Assembly (NCBI RefSeq): GCF_002395745.1
Contig: NZ_DGUN01000066.1
Coordinates: forward strand, 1 to 24,424
DNA from: Fibrobacter sp. UBA4309
GTDB taxonomy: Bacteria; Fibrobacterota; Fibrobacteria; Fibrobacterales; Fibrobacteraceae
Direction: 5' to 3'
DNA: 24,424 nt
A model generated the notes under the pieces. It did not search any database. It was not told the DNA's origin and saw only the letters and a list, made by a program, of their open reading frames with translations. Position 1 is the first letter of the stretch. Each line of letters opens with the position of its first letter. Of the stretch, positions 22,708-24,424 are shown in pieces. The position numbers and the translations under genes were made by a program.

Positions 22708-22771
22708 GATCCTTCGACTACGGGCTTTGCCCGGAGTTTACCCTGAGCTTGCCGAATGGGCTCAGGATGAC
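22708..22771. repeat. Composite palindromic intergenic repeat
   Basis: Outer arms ATCCT/AGGAT (22709-22713, 22764-22768) enclose two hairpins: CGGGC-TTT-GCCCG (22721-22733) and CCTGAGC/GCTCAGG (22742-22748, 22760-22766). The ATCCTTCGAC...GGCTCAGGATGAC form looks like a dispersed repeat seen in many bacterial genomes. It fills most of the gap between the YkgJ-like gene and dnaJ. Confidence 0.65.
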
Positions 22772-22786
22772 GCGTCAGAGACCCAT

Positions 22787-22833
22787 CTTTCGTCTTTCGT
22801 CTATAGCGAACGAAGTGAGCGTTCTTTCGTCTA
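22787..22833 (-). repeat. Stop-codon-proximal hairpin repeat, copy B (after dnaJ)
   Basis: In the dnaJ direction: the stop codon TAG is the first part of TAGACGAAAGAAC, then the hairpin GAACG/CGTTC (22820-22824 with 22808-22812, loop of 7), then TATAGACGAAAGACGAAAG (22787-22805). The arms match copies A and C; the hairpin sequence is its own. Confidence 0.8.
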
Positions 22834-23973
22834 TTTGAACAGATTCTTCATCTTCTCGAGGAAGCTCTCTTCCTGCGCGGTTTCCTTGTCGTGCCTGAGT
22901 TCCGCGAGTTTCTGGTAGAGTTCCTTCTCTTCGCGGCTAAGGTCCTTCGGGATATCCACGCCGATGTTCACGTAGAGGCTTCCACGGTCGCCGCGCTTGT
23001 TCAGCGGGTAAAGGCCCTGTTCGCGCAGGCGCAAGATGCTCCCGGCTTGAGTGCCGGCCGCAATCTTGATCTGCACTTCGCCACCGTCCAGCGTCGGGAT
23101 GCGCTGCGTTCCGCCAAGCACCAGCTTGTGGACCGGAACCTTGATTTCGCAGTGCAAATCGTCGCCTTCGCGGGTGTAGAAGTCGTCGGGCTTTTCGGCA
23201 ATCACAGCCAGCAAGTCGCCGCAGGCACCGCCGCGAGGACCGCAGTTGCCTTCGCCACGCAGGTTCAGGTACTGGCCCTCGGCAACGCCCGCCGGAATCT
23301 TGATGGAAATCTCTTCGGTTTCCTGCACGCGGCCCTCGCCATGGCAGTTGCTACACGGTTTCGCGATAACTTCACCCGTACCGTTACAGGTGGGGCAGGC
23401 GCTCTCGGTAATCATCTGGAAAAATCCGCCTGTAGAGCGGCGTACACGACCCGTTCCATGGCAGGTGCTGCATTCCTTGATGTCCTGGCCGCCCTTGCCG
23501 TTACATTCCGTACACGGCGTGTAGCGTTTCAGGCGAACCTTCTTGGTGCAACCCTCGAAGATTTCCTTGTAGCTGAGTGCCACCTTGATCTGCAAGTCGT
23601 TTCCGCGGGGAGGCCCGGCCTTGCGGGAACTCCTGCGGCCACCGCCACCAAAGCCGAACCCGCCACCGAAAATATCGCCGAACTGTGAGAAAATGTCGTT
23701 AAGGTCGAAACCAGCGCCACTGAATCCGCCGCCACCAAAGCCGCCACCGGGGGCGTTAAAGCCGAACTGGTCATACTGCTTACGCTTCTCGGGGTTGCTG
23801 AGCACGTCGTAGGCCTCGGCAGCCTCCTTGAACTTCTCTTCGGCTTCCTTGTCGCCCGGGTTCTTGTCCGGGTGGTACTTGATGGCAAGCTTCTTGTACG
23901 CGTGCTTGATCTCGTCAGCACTCGCGTCCTTGCCGACGCCTAGAACTTCGTAATAATCTCTTTTTTCAGCCAT
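22831..23973 (-). CDS. dnaJ: Chaperone protein DnaJ
   Basis: 380 residues, typical for a type I DnaJ. The J domain (1-70) has HPD at 34-36. A Gly/Phe-rich region covers about 72-125. The zinc-binding region has four C-x2-C-x-G-x-G units: CTECNGKG (154), CSTCHGTG (168), CPTCNGTG (193) and CSNCHGEG (207). The C-terminal substrate-binding domains follow (about 220-350). It stimulates the ATPase of DnaK and hands over unfolded proteins. It lies 232 bases downstream of dnaK on the same strand. The ribosome site GGAGG is inside a hairpin at 23974-23990, which may hold translation low until the temperature rises (inference). Confidence 0.97.
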   Translation of the reverse strand: MAEKRDYYEVLGVGKDASADEIKHAYKKLAIKYHPDKNPGDKEAEEKFKEAAEAYDVLSNPEKRKQYDQFGFNAPGGGFGGGGFSGAGFDLNDIFSQFGDIFGGGFGFGGGGRRSSRKAGPPRGNDLQIKVALSYKEIFEGCTKKVRLKRYTPCTECNGKGGQDIKECSTCHGTGRVRRSTGGFFQMITESACPTCNGTGEVIAKPCSNCHGEGRVQETEEISIKIPAGVAEGQYLNLRGEGNCGPRGGACGDLLAVIAEKPDDFYTREGDDLHCEIKVPVHKLVLGGTQRIPTLDGGEVQIKIAAGTQAGSILRLREQGLYPLNKRGDRGSLYVNIGVDIPKDLSREEKELYQKLAELRHDKETAQEESFLEKMKNLFK

Positions 23974-23990
23974 TTTGCCCTCCGGGCAAA
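23974..23990 (-). promoter_or_regulatory. Hairpin covering the dnaJ ribosome-binding site
   Basis: On the minus strand TTTGCCC-GGA-GGGCAAA is a perfect 7-bp stem with a 3-base loop directly before the ATG. The Shine-Dalgarno GGAGG lies in the loop and 3' arm. A compact hairpin at this exact place in a heat-shock gene suggests a simple RNA thermometer, though other structures could compete. Confidence 0.55.
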
Positions 23991-23992
23991 TT

Positions 23993-24129
23993 AGACGAAA
24001 GACGAAAGACGATAGACGAAAGAGTTTTCATTTGAAAACTTCAAATTTTCTTCGGTCCATTCATTTTTCGTGGCTTTTCGCATCAAACAAATACATCCTA
24101 TAAAATAAAAGAATAGACGAGAAACGAAA
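23993..24129. repeat. Multiple AGACGAAAG-type repeats in the dnaK-dnaJ gap
   Basis: 23993-24022 holds four close units (three AGACGAAAG-type and one AGACGATAG-type), and 24115-24129 holds AGACGAGAAACGAAA. These are in the opposite orientation to copy C at 24152-24208, so the gap is bounded by inverted copies, as in the region after glyS. Between them (24030-24110) is AT-rich DNA in which I see no gene and no clear promoter. Confidence 0.7.
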
Positions 24130-24151
24130 TTTTTTGCCATACGGGCGCAAT

Positions 24152-24208
24152 CTTTCGTCTTTCGTCTATAGCAAAGCCTCATTAGAGGCTTTGCGTTCTT
24201 TCGTCTTA
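24152..24208 (-). repeat. Stop-codon-proximal hairpin repeat, copy C (after dnaK)
   Basis: In the dnaK direction: the stop TAA begins TAAGACGAAAGAAC (24195-24208), then a perfect 10-bp hairpin GCAAAGCCTC-TAAT-GAGGCTTTGC (24171-24194), then TATAGACGAAAGACGAAAG (24152-24170). The 19-base distal arm is identical to copy B. Confidence 0.85.
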
Positions 24209-24424
24209 GTCAACCACTTCCGCGTCGACGACTTCCGGACCGTCGCCCTTCTTGTCGTTCTTCGGCTGTTCAGAAGCACCCGGCTGCGGACCCGGCTGGG
24301 CCTGGTTTGCACCGGCGGCCTGGCCCATGGAGCTGATCATGCCCTGGAGCTTGTCCATAGCGGCCTTGATCTCTTCCTTGGTGCCGTTGTCCTTCTTGGC
24401 CTTGATGTCGTCGATAGCAGCCTG
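24206..24424 (-). CDS. dnaK: Chaperone protein DnaK, C-terminal end (partial)
   Basis: The last 72 codons and stop (TAA) of a gene that enters from the right edge. The visible part is the end of the helical lid (IDDIKAKKDNGTKEEIKAAMDKL), then a Gln/Gly/Ala/Pro-rich flexible linker (MGQAAGANQAQPGPQPGASE) and the acidic tail ending in GPEVVDAEVVD, the EEVD-like terminus of bacterial DnaK. It is the Hsp70 chaperone, working with DnaJ, encoded just downstream. Its promoter and any heat-shock operator lie outside the window. Confidence 0.95.
   Translation of the reverse strand, partial: QAAIDDIKAKKDNGTKEEIKAAMDKLQGMISSMGQAAGANQAQPGPQPGASEQPKNDKKGDGPEVVDAEVVD

Noticed and set aside
23991..24182. 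A 63-codon open frame in the dnaK-dnaJ gap.
   Set aside because: Most of it is the AGACGAAAG repeat read in one frame; there is no ribosome site or protein-like pattern.
23974..24205. A CIRCE or other HrcA operator before dnaJ.
   Set aside because: No TTAGCACTC-N9-GAGTGCTAA or close variant was found; the only inverted repeats are the AGACGAAAG family and the dnaJ leader hairpin.

Overview
The window reads like a chromosomal segment of a Fibrobacter (Fibrobacterota) species. The first large gene carries two copies of the Fibrobacter succinogenes major paralogous domain (TIGR02145 type). Several lipoproteins have the Ser-rich linkers typical of that genus, and the housekeeping genes have the same moderate-GC codon use. 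No phage, IS transposase, CRISPR array or rRNA gene was seen.

Layout. 1-241 is the end of glyS (+). 394-4207 (-) holds two identical tRNA-Asp genes, a 1026-residue Cys-repeat surface lipoprotein between them, tRNA-Val and a small DUF3098-like membrane gene that shares a transcript with the tRNAs. 4245-7845 (-) is an operon of a small lipoprotein, phoH and a 7TM-HD phosphodiesterase (pgpH type). 7864-16048 (+) holds an M24 aminopeptidase P, a three-part LplT-Aas lysophospholipid transporter/acyltransferase/acyl-ACP synthetase, an unrecognised membrane protein and a secreted HEXXH metallopeptidase with a beta-helix-like tail. 16142-17749 (-) is trpB2 with its own leader and promoter. 17901-22653 (+) holds a small hypothetical gene, a Ser-rich lipoprotein next to a radical SAM/SPASM enzyme, tgt, a DUF2156 gene and a YkgJ-like Cys-cluster gene. 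22831-24424 (-) is dnaJ and the 3' end of dnaK.

Main points of interest. (1) trpB2 is preceded by what looks like a complete transcription attenuator: a 15-codon leader peptide with three consecutive Trp codons, a competing antiterminator, an intrinsic terminator and a good sigma70-type promoter that would start transcription at or beside the leader AUG. (2) A Ser-rich lipoprotein and a radical SAM/SPASM enzyme lie 6 nt apart and form a candidate modification system. (3) A short repeat with conserved arms and a variable hairpin sits at the stop codons of glyS, dnaJ and dnaK. (4) The dnaJ Shine-Dalgarno is buried in a hairpin directly before the AUG, a possible thermosensor. Dispersed palindromic repeats also shape a gene end (DUF2156) and a gene start (the membrane protein at 12783).
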